Source: Psettodes erumei (Eukaryota > Chordata > Actinopteri > Pleuronectiformes > Psettodidae). From it: a stretch of DNA of 64,000 nucleotides. Of this stretch, positions 1 through 13,748 are shown one piece after another. A program made the translations under genes and the position numbers. The DNA is taken from positions 776,001-840,000 of the forward strand of contig JAFBJZ010000827.1 in NCBI GenBank assembly GCA_016785225.1, in the 5' to 3' direction. The first letter of the stretch is position 1. The number at the start of each line of letters is the position of its first letter. A model generated the notes under the pieces. The model had not been told where the DNA came from. It did no database searches and saw only the letters and a program-made list of their open reading frames with translations.

Positions 1-336
1 AAAAAAAAAAAAAATGTTTTACGATCCTCGGCACCGGTTTGACCTGAAGGTGGTGCCAGCCAGGCGTAGCTCCTCATTATCCACCTGCTTCTCGCTGCTC
101 TTTGACGGGTTCGCCTTCGTCGTCAACATGAGTCTTTGAGCTTCACGTGCCGAGGGCGACGGGGATGCAGCTGTGGTTTGGTTTTTTTTATTTTTCTTTT
201 CTTTAATTATCCTGCGGAGGACTAAAGCGTCCTGGACCCTGGACGTGCGGGGAAGCGGCCCCAGCGACCGTGAGGACGTTTCACGCCGCTGCGCTGAGGA
301 ACTTGAAGGATGAAAAGACTGACGACCCACCCCCCC

Positions 337-379
<43 letters not shown>

Positions 380-732
380 CCCCACGCCTGGTCAGACGAC
401 GGGACCGTGCATGTCCTTGTAATCTAAGTATGTCTCGAGATGTGATAGTCTGCAGATCTCCAGTATCAGAATGAATACATACCTCTCCAGAGTGTTTAGG
501 TCATACTGCAATGGGTAATATCGCGTGGGTTCTTCTTAATGATTTGTATAGCTGCAGTTTTATTAAGGATCTATTGTATAGATGTATAATTTAATAATAA
601 AAGTGAATATATTGTTAATCCTCCGCTGGGACATGGCTTGACCCTCCACGACTTGAAAACAGAGTCTTTGGCTTTTCTTTGTGGCAGGACGTCCAATCAG
701 AAGCGCGGGTGGGAAGCCTGTGAGGGATCGCA

Positions 733-748
733 CCAGCGCCCCCTGTTG
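733..748 (-). promoter_or_regulatory. CTCF-like motif, minus orientation
   Basis: Read on the minus strand the site is CAACAGGGGGCGCTGG, which matches the central AG-GGGGCGC part of the vertebrate CTCF consensus. This is motif evidence only. Occupancy cannot be judged from sequence. Confidence 0.4.
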
Positions 749-3379
749 TTTGGACAGTGCACGCGCTCCCATTGGATGACAACTGTCCTGACCGGCAGGT
801 GAAAGGACTAATTAATATTAATGAAGCCGCTCCAGGGGTTTGAAAATGACTTTGAAGAATCCAGTCAGATCCAATTATTCCTGTTTGTCACGTGACCATC
901 GACGAGCGGCCATCGTAGTCGAGCTGTAGGTGTTCAAAGTCAAACGTTAACACATCATGGCTCTTTGTGGGTCTGACACCACCTGCTCCGTCAGGAGGCC
1001 GCTGCAACTGACGGCACAAAATTACACCCTTTTTTTTTCCCCGCTCTTAAAGTACATTCAGTTGAAGTTCAGTTGATCCGTCAGTTTACTACGTGATGAT
1101 ATCGGCACATGAGGGACCAGCCAATAAAATAATGACCTTCTTAAACGCGCTCTCGTAAACGCTGTTTTCTGCGTCGTGCCGTCACGTGGTCTGCTATCAC
1201 AGGAAGGCAGCAGCGCCGAGGGAAAAGCGTCCGGCAGAATAAACCGTGAAAGGTTGTTTTTTTATTTTATTTTCTGCTGCTTATCTATTCAAAGTTGCCT
1301 GTGCAGTTATTTTTTTAAAGAAAAATCTGCTTCTGTTAGCGCCTGTGTTCACAAACAAGAAGCAAACAATACGTCAGCCTTTTTAAAATTATTATTATTA
1401 TTAATTCATAGCAAAGCCTCGCGGACCGTTGTCTAAACAATTTTCTCAAGGTATCTGCACAGGCTGAAGTAAAGTTTAATATCTGCCGTCGGTGAGGTCA
1501 GACGCGAGGTTACGCCTGGACCACTGAGCGAGCAGAGACGCGTCGTTCCCGTTCAGCGATCGCTGAATTCTTGCGAATGTCGGCGAATCCGATTTTCCCG
1601 TTGTGAGTTACAGCCGACAGACGGCTCCTGCGCGCCGCAGCCGCCGGACACGTTGTCGCTAATGTTGAGCGGCGATTACACAGCAGGCTCTAATTGTTGC
1701 TGCGAATACATTCCTTGTTTGGTTTGTCTACCATTATGGCGTCTGAGCGCACATAAGGGACCCACAAACACTTTAACGGCCCTTTGAAACCAGCTGCTGC
1801 AACTGTTGTTGTTTTTTTTTTTTTCTTGTTTGAAAGGAGGAATCGAAGCAGCGGGACTTCGAGTAATAATTAAATAAGGAGGACGGTCGTCACGTCTATT
1901 GTGTCTCACACGTGTGCGAAAGGTAAAACTGTTGACTGCAGGTCCAGTCTAACGCCGGACTCAGACTACACGGTATCAGCACGATGACGGCCTGATCCGG
2001 CAGGCGCCGGCCGTCGGGTCGGGTCGGGTCAGGAGGGATGACGGGCATCGTACGCGGGACGATCGATCACGTAGTGCGATGTGTCATCGTGGGTGAATAC
2101 CGCGCAGTGAGTCAAGCCCACGACTTCTCACCAATTACGTCCCGGGTGCGGCGTCTCCAGCGCCACGGTGCGAGGTCTGCGCACCTGCGTACGGACGTGT
2201 AGCATCGCAGATATCCTCAAGTTGCCACGGTGACGGAAACCACATCCCCGTGTGTGTGCGGTGACGGGACAGCGGGAGCAGGCGGGGACACGCAGGTGTG
2301 AGGACTTCAGGTGACAGCCTTCCCTTCGGCTTTCAGTTTGAAGGGCTGTGAACACACACACACACACACACACACATTCCCATACGACTCACGTGCAGCT
2401 GTGGCGTCGGCGTCCCACAATGCCTCAGCAGGTTAACATCCAATCACGGAGGTGTCAGTGCTGACATTTTCATTTCATTTAACCAGCAGCCTCGTCTCTC
2501 CCTAACCTCGCCCAGGTGGTTTAAGGATATATATCCACACTAACTACCAGCAGGAACATCCAATTGACCTTTGGGGCCGACACCACCCACTCCACCCACC
2601 TCCACCCCCCCAGGTTACTGTTAATCAATCTATTAACCCTCTCCGCTGTTAAAACTTTACAATGAATAAATTATTTGCAGTGTTTTCCCTGCAACTAATC
2701 TGTCAAGAAAAAATAATGTTGTGCCGTGTTCTTTGTGTTTGGGGGTGGTGGTGGTGGTGCATGGTTGGGGGACAGGTGGAGCTGTTGTTCAGCGTGGTGA
2801 TGCTAAGTGCTCAGAGCGATGCATGTATTCCCTTTAATATGATAAGCAGAGAGCGTAATGGGCTCCACACACACACACATGAGCGCCGAGCGGTCCGTAA
2901 ACACAGACGCAAAGGATGCTGGGAAAAAGAAGTGATTGGCACGTCGCGTCGATGTACGGGGGTCCGTCACGTTGACCCCGCCGTTTCTGATTGGACGCCG
3001 CGCGACCGATTCCCATCTCTGTTTACATCATTACGCTTGTAAACAAGTTGAAAGTGTCGCAGCATGAAAGAAGAGGAACTCCAATTCATTCAGGGAGAAA
3101 GGCATATATATGTAAATGACAGTTCATGAAAATATGACTATTGTGCGATTGTTATTCATGATTTACACATCACATGTGATACGGGGGTCGACACAAGCAA
3201 TCATCCCCGCATACGAACCCGCAGTCGTGTATATTTGTCGAAACAACGCGCGGTGAGAAATGTGAGAGACCTGAAAGGTGAAAACATTTCCTTGCACTTT
3301 TTTTTTTTTTTTTTTTTTCAGATCGCAGCACTTGTCGAATCAGAGGGCCGGTGTCGCCAGCTGTCGCCGGGCGGCTAAT

Positions 3380-3718
3380 TAGCGGTAATGAGATGCGACG
3401 CACACATTGTAACGCAGAGCGAGCTGCCGATCCACAGGCTCGTCCTTAAGGTCCCCGTCCGGCTGAAGTTGTCCCCGCCCGTCTCTCAGGTCCACCTGTC
3501 CCCCAATCACCAACCTACCTGCACACCTGTCCCTCATCCTCTCCTCTCTGTATAAACCAGCCATGTTTTTTTTTTTTTTTTTGCTCTTCCCAGTCGGTCT
3601 GTGTGTGTCCCTCTTTGTGTTGCTCTTACCCCCGCTGCCTGTGTTTTGCTCTCTGTTATTTGCCCGTCAGCCGGGCTGTCATCATTTGTTGTGTTGCAGC
3701 CGTTTCACTGCAGCCTCC

Positions 3719-3760
<42 letters not shown>
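3380..3760. repeat. Possible LTR-retrotransposon remnant
   Basis: A C-rich stretch of short CACCTG-type phrases is followed by TATAAA (about 3,551) and then a T run. This layout resembles fish LTR promoters. No flanking gag/pol frame, primer-binding site or target-site duplication was found, so the family is not assigned. A (GT)n array ends the segment. Confidence 0.2.
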
Positions 3761-4272
3761 GCCCCCCCTCCCCCGGTCAAAGCCTGTGTTCCCACCACCT
3801 GCTGCGACAAACCTATTATCACTCTCGGTTGAAAACTCCAAAACTTGACCTACATGTCCGGCTGAGACGGCACCGAGCGCTGGGGTTTTTTTTTTAATTC
3901 CCGTGTCCTCGGCGTCGGGGGCGGTAACAGAAGCCGACGTTCATTTTCGCCGCTCGTGTCTGCGGCGACAAGCTGCGCGTGAGGGGGCTCCATCTGTGTT
4001 TATGGAGGTTACTGTGCATAATTATCCATACCAATCATGCTAAATTGGGCAGAAAATATACAGTACCAGGCACGAGTTGTGATAAGTGAATCTCTGTCAG
4101 TTTGATGCAATGAAATAATAATGTAATAAAGTAATGGCTGCATGTTGGTAACAGCCTCGCAGCTGGTACTCGCTGCAAATTACCCCACGGGGGATTCACA
4201 TGTGTCCCATTCACCAACTGTTGGGTTTGGATTGCGTTCGGATCCCCTCCCCCCACCTTTGTCCTGAGATGA

Positions 4273-4307
<35 letters not shown>

Positions 4308-4642
4308 CTAACAAAGCAGAGAAATGAGATGGAAGTGGTTGGAGTCACGTCCACCTGAACAAACTCCCCGCAGCACAGTTACTCTTTTTAGCACCGAGAG
4401 AAACGTCGGAGGCAAAGTTTCTTTCCCGCCAAACTTCTGGGTTAATAAGCTGCAGAGCGCGCGGGGGGGGGGGGTGGGGGGTGGAGGAGGTGCCATCTTT
4501 TAACTTCCTGAGTTTGCAAACTTAATTATTATAGAGGAGTCAATGTAAATACTGTAGGTGTGCATTGACTGCAGTGCTGCTGCAATTTCACAGCGTGAGT
4601 CCATGAAAAAGACACATACATATGATGCAGATGCACTATAGA

Positions 4643-4648
<6 letters not shown>

Positions 4649-4719
<71 letters not shown>
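4649..4719. repeat. (TG)n microsatellite, about 35 units
   Basis: An uninterrupted TG run of about 71 bp, preceded by TATATG. It is among the longest dinucleotide arrays in the window and is probably polymorphic. Arrays of this type can adopt Z-DNA. Confidence 0.95.
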
Positions 4720-4720
<1 letters not shown>

Positions 4721-7419
4721 GGAGCCGGGTTCCTGGAGAGGTTGGTGACTCACAGAAGCGAGCGTTGCCTCTGAGATCGCTGCTGTTCAACCGTTATTTC
4801 AGGTTCTCATTATACGTCTAATGACAGCCTGCAGACACCGAGGCAGCGGGGCTGAGGCCGAGGCTTCACACTAATTACACCATATTATAAGTAAGCAACA
4901 GCAAGGAGCGCTAATTCAAGAGAGCGTGCAACACGACGACGTGCAGAGCGAAATGACAGGGAGGCGTTTCATCTTTTCGGGAGGAGTGACGAGAGGAAAG
5001 CTTTGATACAGGTGGAACAAGTGACAGGGTGGGACTCCTCTGCTAATGAAACGCTTCCTGCGGAGGCTCCGCCGTCAGCGCGAGGCCACCGCCAGCCTCC
5101 CACAACCCCCACGCTGGCGGCCGCCCGTGGGCAGATCCGTCGAGCTGTCGATCCCCATACAATTTGCCGCTACTTCCACTGTTTCGGCTTCGCTAGTTAT
5201 ACAGAATAATGCAGGAGCCGGAGTTATTTTTGAGGGGAGTAACGTGCCGAGCTGCAAAAATGGCATTCATTTATTCTAAAATATATGCGAGGCCCCAGCG
5301 CTCATTATGCGTGTGGGTGCGCCGCGAGGTTCACGACAGGAGTTGTTGTTCTTTGTACTTTTTTTTTTTTTCCCTACTGGAAGCAGTTCTGAGGCAAGTT
5401 TGTAAAACAGAGATCCCAACGAGGGTCGGACGAAAGGACAGAGGATTTACACAAAGCTGCGCTGTCGTGTAAAAACAGCACGGTCATGCATGTCGTAAAC
5501 ATCCGCACAAGTAAAAAGTTAAACACATTAGTTGTCCCAACAGTCAATTAACAGAGAGTTTCACATTACACATAATCACACTCCAGCGAGAGCGTTTAGA
5601 GAGGAGACAAAAGATGGCTGCCAGTATTTGCTTCTTGACAGACCAGACAAAAGGCTGACGAAGATAATTAAAACCCAGTCGGTCGGGATTAACATCACAG
5701 TGGAAGATGCGGAATGAAATATCCACTGTGCCCCTCTTGTTAATTTACCTCACGGTTCAGAATGGGAAGTTAACCCTCCAGATAAATGACAGCTCGTGAT
5801 CTGTCACAGGACAAAAAGAGAAAAGCTAAAAGATTCAGCACAAAGTCAAAAATCGAACTCTAATCTCCACAGACCGCGCTGAGATCATCCGGTGTGATTT
5901 GCATTTCCAAGGCTGCTCAGAAACTTGTCTGCGAATCATCACATTTTTAAGTTTTCCTCAGTGTCGGAGCAAACCAGAAGATAAATGCCTGCAACAGCCT
6001 GCAAATAGCACATTCAGTATGTTTCTAATGTAAACAAATATAGGCCGAAATAACAGCACCACCCACCTGCAGCTCAAACTACATCAGCCCCAGTGTAGCA
6101 GATTTAATGGGGTCTTGATTTATGTGCTTTTAGTTGTGGTGCTGGATCCTGTATGTGATGTTAGCGTGTTTACATCCAGCCTCGTTGATTTACTCCACTT
6201 CCACACTGAAGTCAAATTTCTGGCTGAGCTGAAAAGAGAAAGTGCCAAGGACAAGTAGCTCTTCATGCAGAACCGACCCAGAGATCCACTTTAAAACACA
6301 AGGACCTCTCTCCAGATGGAATTTCAATTACAAAGGACCGGCGAGTTCACCAAAAAAAAAAAAAAAAAAACTGGAGGAAATTGCAGCTGTAATTATTACA
6401 GGGGTGGGAGTGAAAAATTACCCTCCTACACCCATTGGGATTAAAATCAGTGACCAGCAGCAGGTAACGGCAAAAATCAGCCGACCTCCACGGGACAGAT
6501 AAAGCCGGTCCAGAACATCGCTCTTTAAACCGCTGGTGACACTGTCAGCTTTGTTACTAACACCAGCTGGTGACGGGACACTCCCCCTCCTCATCTTCTT
6601 TTATTTATATCACCGTCTGCAAGGAGGAAGGACGACTACGGAGACGAGGCTCAGGTGCACGCTAACCTGGGCAGGTGTGTAAAACAAACGCCGCTTTACC
6701 TCGACTGGCGCTATAGCAGCACAATTCCCTCTATGTTCAGCAAACAAGCAAAATATAAGATGTTTAAGGAGCTAAAGAACTTTTTTTTTTCTCCACAGGC
6801 CTACGGGAAAAAAAACTCTTAAAAAGGCTTCATGATTGTTCATATTCCAAACCTTGAAATTTGAATAATATTTAGAAAATTCAAAGAAGGAGCTAAATGC
6901 TATCTCGTGCCCCTGCGCTCAGCAGAGGTGTCCACTTTAATAACAGCTTGGAGTGCAGACAGGGCAGAAACTGACAGTCTGCTCGCTAATTCATCTGCAA
7001 TGTTTGTGTTGACAGCGCGTCAGTGTGATATGTGCAGACAGCTGGTTAGCCAGCGTTAGCTCCGTCAGCTCCGAGAGAGAAGGCCGACTGATGCAGAATA
7101 CACACACGCTGTTCAGCCGACACAGACAAACAACACAAACACAGCTCAGATCCGCGCGCACAGTCTTTTCTGGCTTTTTTTCAGTCTCCACCGATCTCTG
7201 GATTTGTGAGTCGGTGAACCATCCTGCGTCACGACACTCAAAACCTGTGAGCAGCGTTAATGGCGCTGGCTCTGCTTTCCCGCTTCTCGTCACAATGATT
7301 TTTTTTTTACATCAAATCGCTTCACATAATGACAGAAAATTACAAGTACAGAGTGGACAGCTGTAGCATATTCTCGTGGCCAAATACTATATGAATGTGG
7401 TAAGCTGTGTGTGTTTGAG

Positions 7420-7607
7420 TGGCCCAGGTATTTCTTATGTTGTGGGGACCTCAGTGGGTTTACACACTTACATTACGGGGACCAAGAAGCTAAAAGCCGC
7501 CATAAGTTAGATCATTAAATCTAAGAGTGAAGGCATGTTTTAAAGGGTAGGGTCTCCTGGAAATGAATGTAAGTCAACGTAATGTCCCCTGAAGTCATGG
7601 ATACATG

Positions 7608-7655
<48 letters not shown>
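7420..7655. repeat. GGGGACC-rich repeat ending in (GT)n
   Basis: The phrases TTGTGGGGACC and GGGGACCAAGAAGC, followed by AATGTCCCC and a (GT)n tail of about 47 bp, resemble a sequence I know to be frequent in teleost genomes beside GT microsatellites. A related fragment is seen at about 38,475-38,545 (CCTTGTGGGGATAAA). The family name is not known to me. Confidence 0.4.
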
Positions 7656-7658
<3 letters not shown>

Positions 7659-8254
7659 CCCTCCTCCACCCCCCGTCACAATCCTCTTGTTTGCCAAGGA
7701 GAGAAAAATCCAATTAACCAACAGCTTGCTCTCAAGTGGAAGTGAGAAATTGAGAAATTTAGACAAAAGCACAGGCACAGAACAGACTGGAATAACAATG
7801 GGCCTGCAGATTATTGGAGGAGATACAGCACATCGCTGTAACACTGTTTACCCTGGATGAAAAGGTGACCTAACCTCACCCTGAAATGGTTACGTTCACA
7901 TCTGCATAATACTCACAATGCAGTCAATAAAGCTGAACTAATTAATATTTTTTATATTGAAAATGGAATAATGGCTCCGTGGACGTACATTAGCATCTTT
8001 CAGCTTGTTATTGTGAATTTTACGGCCCTCAAGTTGGATCACTTTCACCCTTTCTCCTCAACCTCTTTCCAGAAAGCAGCCATTAGTAGCTAGTTAGCGG
8101 CTAGCTTCTGAGCATAGCATATGTATGCGTACCATGTAGCAACTAAAGCGCTAGACATTTTCCTTGGTAGCTGGTGAAGACCAAAATTAGAGCCTATAAG
8201 ATCACACTAACATGGATCAGGTGGCAACACACACCTTTAAAATTAAAGGTAAAG

Positions 8255-8660
8255 GGCAAATGTTTGCTAACACGTTAGCCAAGCTAGGTGGCCATAAAGA
8301 CAAAATAACGCACTAACAGACAAATGTATGCTAACACGTTAGCCAAACCGGGTGTCCATAGACACAAAATAAAGGTTAAGCAGGCAAATGTTTGCTAACA
8401 CGTTAGCCAAGCTAGGTGGCCATAAAGACAAAATAAAGGTTAAGCAGGCAAATGTTTGCTAACACGTTAGCCAAGCTAGGTGGCCATAAAGACAAAATAA
8501 AGGTTAAGCAGGCAAATGTTTGCTAACACGTTAGCCAAGCTAGGTGGCCATAAAGACAAAATAAAGGTTAAGTAGGTGTTTGCTAACACATTAGCCAAAC
8601 TGGGTGGCCATAAACACAAAATAACGCGCTAACTGACAAATGTATGCTAACACGTTAGCC
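8255..8660. repeat. 64-bp minisatellite, about seven copies
   Basis: The phrase TGCTAACACGTTAGCC starts at 8,265, 8,329, 8,393, 8,457, 8,521, 8,581 (as TGCTAACACATTAGCC) and 8,645. Spacing is 64 bp except for one 60-bp interval. The middle units are almost identical over the full 64 bp, while the outer units (second and last) carry the variant ending AATAACGC. Each unit contains the inverted repeat GCTAAC-AC-GTTAGC. The array lies in non-coding sequence. Confidence 0.95.
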
Positions 8661-11458
8661 AGGCAGCTGTGGGGAAGTAACCTTATTGTTTATGCAAGTG
8701 TTTTTTTCCTACATGTCAAAATGTCCACCATGAAACAGGCCAGTTGTTTACATCTGGCATGTAGAAATCAATGACCATCTAAATGCAAATGACCTACATA
8801 TCCTTTTTTCCCTTTGCACTCCAGATTCTTGTCCTAACGTGTGAGAGGGAGCATCATTCATTCCCTTATAAATTAAGTGATCAAGTGGAAAGTGTGTATT
8901 CCATTTTTTATATCTGTTCTCGTCTGTTTGCACTGTAACACTACAGTAATGAAGTGAAATGACATGACAAATCATATCTGATTATCAGAGCAGGATGGAG
9001 CAGCGCTGTTTCTCATTTTTGTTTGTATCCAAAGAGTTCTTTTATTTTTTTTTTTTTCACTGATGCTTTCTCACTTCCCAAAATACTGTAACTCAGCAGC
9101 AGTGACATATTAATTCAATCAACACGTTTGGGCGCTGATGCTGGAGGTGACTGAACATGCGAAATCCTCTATTTACAGTCAAAATCTTCCAGTGAGAACT
9201 GGAAAGATGAAGGCAGCACAGAAAAACTTCAAAACTATCTCTTAAAAAAAAAAAGAGAAATCAGAATCAGCAGTCATGTAGCTGCCACATATTTCCCTCT
9301 AATTTTCTCTGCCAGGTAAAACTTTGAAATGTTCTGTATTTATTAACCAGCTGAGCCCAGCTGTGTTCATTGGCAACATTAATTAGCATCCAGTCAAGCC
9401 GAGCGGGTCGGCCGGGCCCAGATCTGTGCTGGAGATGTGCACGTCTCTGTGAAAGGCCACGCCGTGTCCACCAGAAAGGAAATTGGGTCGCCGTCTCGTG
9501 ATAAAAGAAAACAATTATTCTGCAACGAGCATAACAAGATGTTAAGTAGTTTTCCCTGATCATGAAATAATGTGTTTTATTAAGTGAAAATAACAGTCGA
9601 CTCTGCTCCTGTGATCATGACAGGATTGAAATGTGACCTGATACGACAAAATGAAACGTAAAAAAGCCGCTTTCATCAGAGCTGTGCTGTGTTTTCTCTC
9701 AGCTCTGTCTGAGCCTCTCGCACCTAAAACATGTCAGTGACAGGATGGTTCGCGTTTGCAATGCAGAACATTTAAAAGAACACAACAACAACAAACTGAC
9801 TAAACAAAGAAACAAGCATGGTTTTAAAAGAGATAAAGGTGCACGTCGGATCAATGCCGCTGTCATGTGGGTTTTATAAGGAAATCGCTGCACGCAGGTT
9901 GTTTGTGGGGCACAAAGCCCAACACAAACCCCCCGTCGACCCCTTGATTTGTTGACTAATGATGCAGCATGCGTTTGTCAGCCTCTTTGGTCGTGAAAAC
10001 TTTTGACACCAGCTCATTCTTCGGGTCGGGAGTTACTGCCCACCACAGCCTCCCCTCCGGAAAGCTGGCGTTCCTCGCATTTGAGTTGAAACCCAGATTA
10101 ACTGTAACTGTCTCACCTAAAATTCTTGCCCGGTGCAGCTGGAAATGATGGAGCATGTCCCTGTGCTGCATGTCTAATTCCCAAACTTGACTTCTTATTC
10201 TTAGCGAAAGGGCAGGAGGTCCAGCGAGATAATTCCAGCACTCACAGGGGAAGATTAACAACCCCTGAGAGGGCTCGGCTGCAGCTTGTCAATCAGGCAA
10301 CTCACTTCTTTGTTCTTTGAGCTGATGCAAAGGGCACCTACTCGTGTCCATCACTCGCGACTCCTTCAGAATATCCTCGCTAAAGTGCTCCGAGAGAAAG
10401 AATCGGGAGTGAAGGAAAAGAAAAAACAGTTTTAAGATGAAAGAAAGGGATAGTTGTCATTCATCTCACGATCTTATTGCTCCTCAAGTATGAGAAGCAA
10501 TGCTTTTATACTGGGAAAGCAAGGAAAAGATAAGGAAATGGCTTGGAAATTACATTTGCTATACAACCATTTGTATCAGTCACAAGATAACAAAGGAAAT
10601 TTCTATTCACATTATCGTCCTCTGCAGACTTACCATGAAGCAGCTCGCAAATTTATCCCGCACGCCTGTATCACACACATTAATTAGCAGGAGACTCCAA
10701 GACATGGAGGAACTCGCATTGATATATGTGTGTGTGCATGTGTGTGTGTGTGTAGGACCATTTGTTAGATACAAGCAGCACGACTAATGCAATAAAATCT
10801 CCTCTGCTTCCGCTTTTTACAATTCTGGAAAATGGTGAGGGGAAAAAAGTGAAAGCAGACAAAGAGGAGGAAATCTTCACTTGAGCCCAATACTCCTAGT
10901 TGACATATTGATGTTATCTGTTGAAAGCGTGTCAAAAGAAGTGTCACGACGCATTGACTGAAGCAGCTTGGGGGACGGACAGCTCGAAAGACCGGAGGAC
11001 ACTCAATTATAGTGAGGAAACTGGCACACGAGGTGGTTATTCTGCACAAAGAGGACGAGCTTCGTCTGTACGTCCCGCGGAGCCTCTCGGACGCTGTGTC
11101 CCTCACGTGTCCAGACAGGATGTCCACATGTGGACAGAACAGTGTTGTATAACACTTTTACTTTTGTGGTAAAAAAAAAAAAAAAAAAAAAGATGCTTTA
11201 AAACTTTGCAGGTTCTGATGTGGAGATATAAAAGAGTCACAGCGACTCCTGTTTTATTATTGGCAAAGAAACCGGATTAAAAATGAAAACCTTTGGCCGC
11301 CTTGTCCTCGACTCATCTTCTATAATCAGTTGTTATCTGGTTAAAGTTCATCTCTGCTCCCATCATATATATATATATATTTTACAGTGACAGTGGATGG
11401 TCTTATAGCAGCTGCCCTGCTTTTAGACATCAATACTAATCCCACTCAGGTCTTCCAA

Positions 11459-11504
<46 letters not shown>

Positions 11505-13659
11505 TGCAGAGAAACATTTTAGTAACAGCTCTGGGGCTTGTGCAGGTTGAAAATAACAGGTCAGATTAATGGTGCGCGGCACCGATAAAGCGCGCGGTAT
11601 AGAAAGCTGCAGACATCCGTGAGAACTGGAGGCGCTTTCACTCAAATATCATACTTGAACCGGAGCAACACATAAAGCACCGGAGGTGACAGATTATCAA
11701 TAACCCTATTATATGACTTGTCAGGGCGTATGACGGAGAACTCCGCCACCGTGTCACATCACGCCACCTTGAAAACATCATTTGTTGTCGGGCCTCTTTG
11801 CAGTTAGCGACCCGACGGCTCGCATTGTTGCGTTGGCGAGCCGCGCGTTCGCTGCTGGTGTGAACACAAAAAATTTAAAAAGCGTAAGCAAGGCGGAGCC
11901 GTTTTCCAGGTGGAGACGTCTTCACCACGCTCATATGCCAGAAACCCTGAAACAAACAGAGCCGGTGAGAGGTGGAGGTGCAAAGTGGGAGGTGTTATCG
12001 CTGTGGGAGTAAAACTTTTATTTATTTTATGTGCAGTGAATCAAACTCCATGATTAAAACGCACAACAGTCATACACAACTGAACTGCAACACTTTTTGT
12101 TGGGATCAGTTTGTCTGAAGGAGGAAATGTTCATTTTCTTTACACAAACACAACGATACTGAACATACACACATTCTGTATCTGATTCTTTTTTTTTTTT
12201 ACATCCACGTGTGTTGATGCTGTTGGCTGTTACACTTCACTTCTTTGTAAATATCGTTTCTAAGAGCCAAGGCTGCATGAAAGCTTAGCATTGTCCAATA
12301 TTCAAATGCAAGATTTAAGCTGCTCCAGTTCTCAGCGTGTTCACAAAACAACGACCAGGTGCAGCTGCTTTAGGAAATTACTTATTTCCTTATTTTTGTT
12401 TTTTAAAAAAAGTAAGAGGAAGAAAAATATCTCTGCGACCTCTTTTTGACTTCCACCAAGGAGATGAAGTTTTCACCAGCCTCCGTTGGTTTATTTGTTG
12501 CAGGAAACGAGACTGAAGCAGTTTAACTTGGGGATGGAGCCATTACCTTGTGGAGATCCTGGGATATTTTTACAGCTCTCCTTTATACGGTAAGATCATT
12601 TTTGTCAGTTTCTCTGGGAATAACGTTTGGATTTTGATGTAAAAAAAAAAAAAGATGTATGAGTTTGTGCAGTTGATTATGAGACTCCTTCCTCTTTCAT
12701 AATGGCTGTATACAGCAGGATTGTTTGGCCTTGGCCATTCTATCTTAAAGATATACAATATTCTCTATAAGGTTTATAAGTTTGCTTAGTGACAGTGTTG
12801 TTATAGAATTACTATCAAACAGTCAGTGCAGAAAAAAGATAATAATAACAGCAGCCTCATACTTAATGAACAAATCTATTATTCCCAAGATGCATGTTTG
12901 CCATGAAACCATTGTTTTTCTTTCTTTTGGCTAACACCTCGTGCACTGGGAGCTGAAGCCCACGCTGTGCAGGAAACAACATTCAGCAGTTTAAATCCAT
13001 TAACGTTCACGTCGCGGGTCGATTCCGGATGAAGTCAGCAGCTACGGTGCAACGACACCGCCTGAAATAATCGAAGCATTGTGGCTTCGCTGCTGCTCAG
13101 ATTGATTTCACCAGCGACTGGCTGCTTGTCTGCTGCAACAGCTGCTAAGCTTCATGGGTATTTTAGCATTTTAGAGCCGCTTGGCCCATAAGACGAGATG
13201 ATTTCTTACAACCAAACTGATGGGCCAGTGTTAACTATCCTGCCTTTCTGCCCGTCCGTTCACTGTTCCACATCCCTCTACCCTGCGTTTCCACGGTGAC
13301 GAATACTGGGGGGTGCGGGTAAAAACTGAATGGCTGCATCTGTATCATGTGTTTATACAGCAGCCTCCGCTTGTGTGTGGCCACAGGAGGAGTTAGAGTG
13401 CAAACACATCAACAAACACTTATATCTCCTGACCACTGTGTGTATATAGTATAAGTGTTGGCTTTGGTTTTTCTAAAAGCTCAAACCAAGGGGACTGAAA
13501 CTAGTGTGTGTTGCTTTTTTCACACAGTAACTCGGGTACCTGCCTGTGTGTATTTTCCATTTCAGCAGTGTTACCCAGAGGCTCATATGCCCAGAGCTAC
13601 ATACATACACTGTCAAAACAACACCCTCCCCTCAGACTGCACACACACAGATAGCAACA

Positions 13660-13673
13660 CTGCCCCCTGCTGC
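13660..13673 (-). promoter_or_regulatory. CTCF-like motif, minus orientation
   Basis: The minus strand reads GCAGCAGGGGGCAG, matching 13 of 14 positions of CCASYAGRKGGCRS. It lies 40 bp before a (CA)n array. Motif evidence only. Confidence 0.4.
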
Positions 13674-13713
13674 CTCCAGCGCTGAAGCCTGATGGGATGC
13701 CATCAGACACCCC

Positions 13714-13748
<35 letters not shown>

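Larger units (their letters stand above)
1..8254. other. Non-genic stretch with simple repeats
   Basis: No exon with a recognisable protein match and matching splice sites was found on either strand. The stretch starts in a poly-A run. It contains dinucleotide arrays at about 338-376, 2,352-2,376, 3,720-3,758, 4,274-4,304, 4,649-4,719 and 7,609-7,655, poly-T/A runs (for example 3,301-3,319 and 6,352-6,370), and AT-rich unique sequence with TAATTA-type motifs. It lies 3' of ndufa10, so it is downstream intergenic sequence or part of an intron of an unseen neighbour. An open frame at 14-139 begins at the window edge but has no support as a gene. Confidence 0.6.

Noticed and set aside
14..139. 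Short open frame at the left edge of the window
   Set aside because: Only 41 codons, begins in a poly-A run, and no homology or acceptor; it could be an exon of an unseen gene but cannot be supported.
4500..4790. Minus-strand frames with long His-Thr runs
   Set aside because: They are translations of the (TG)n microsatellite at 4,649-4,719.
9956..10261. 101-codon minus-strand frame
   Set aside because: No recognisable similarity, no repeat structure and no convincing flanking splice sites.
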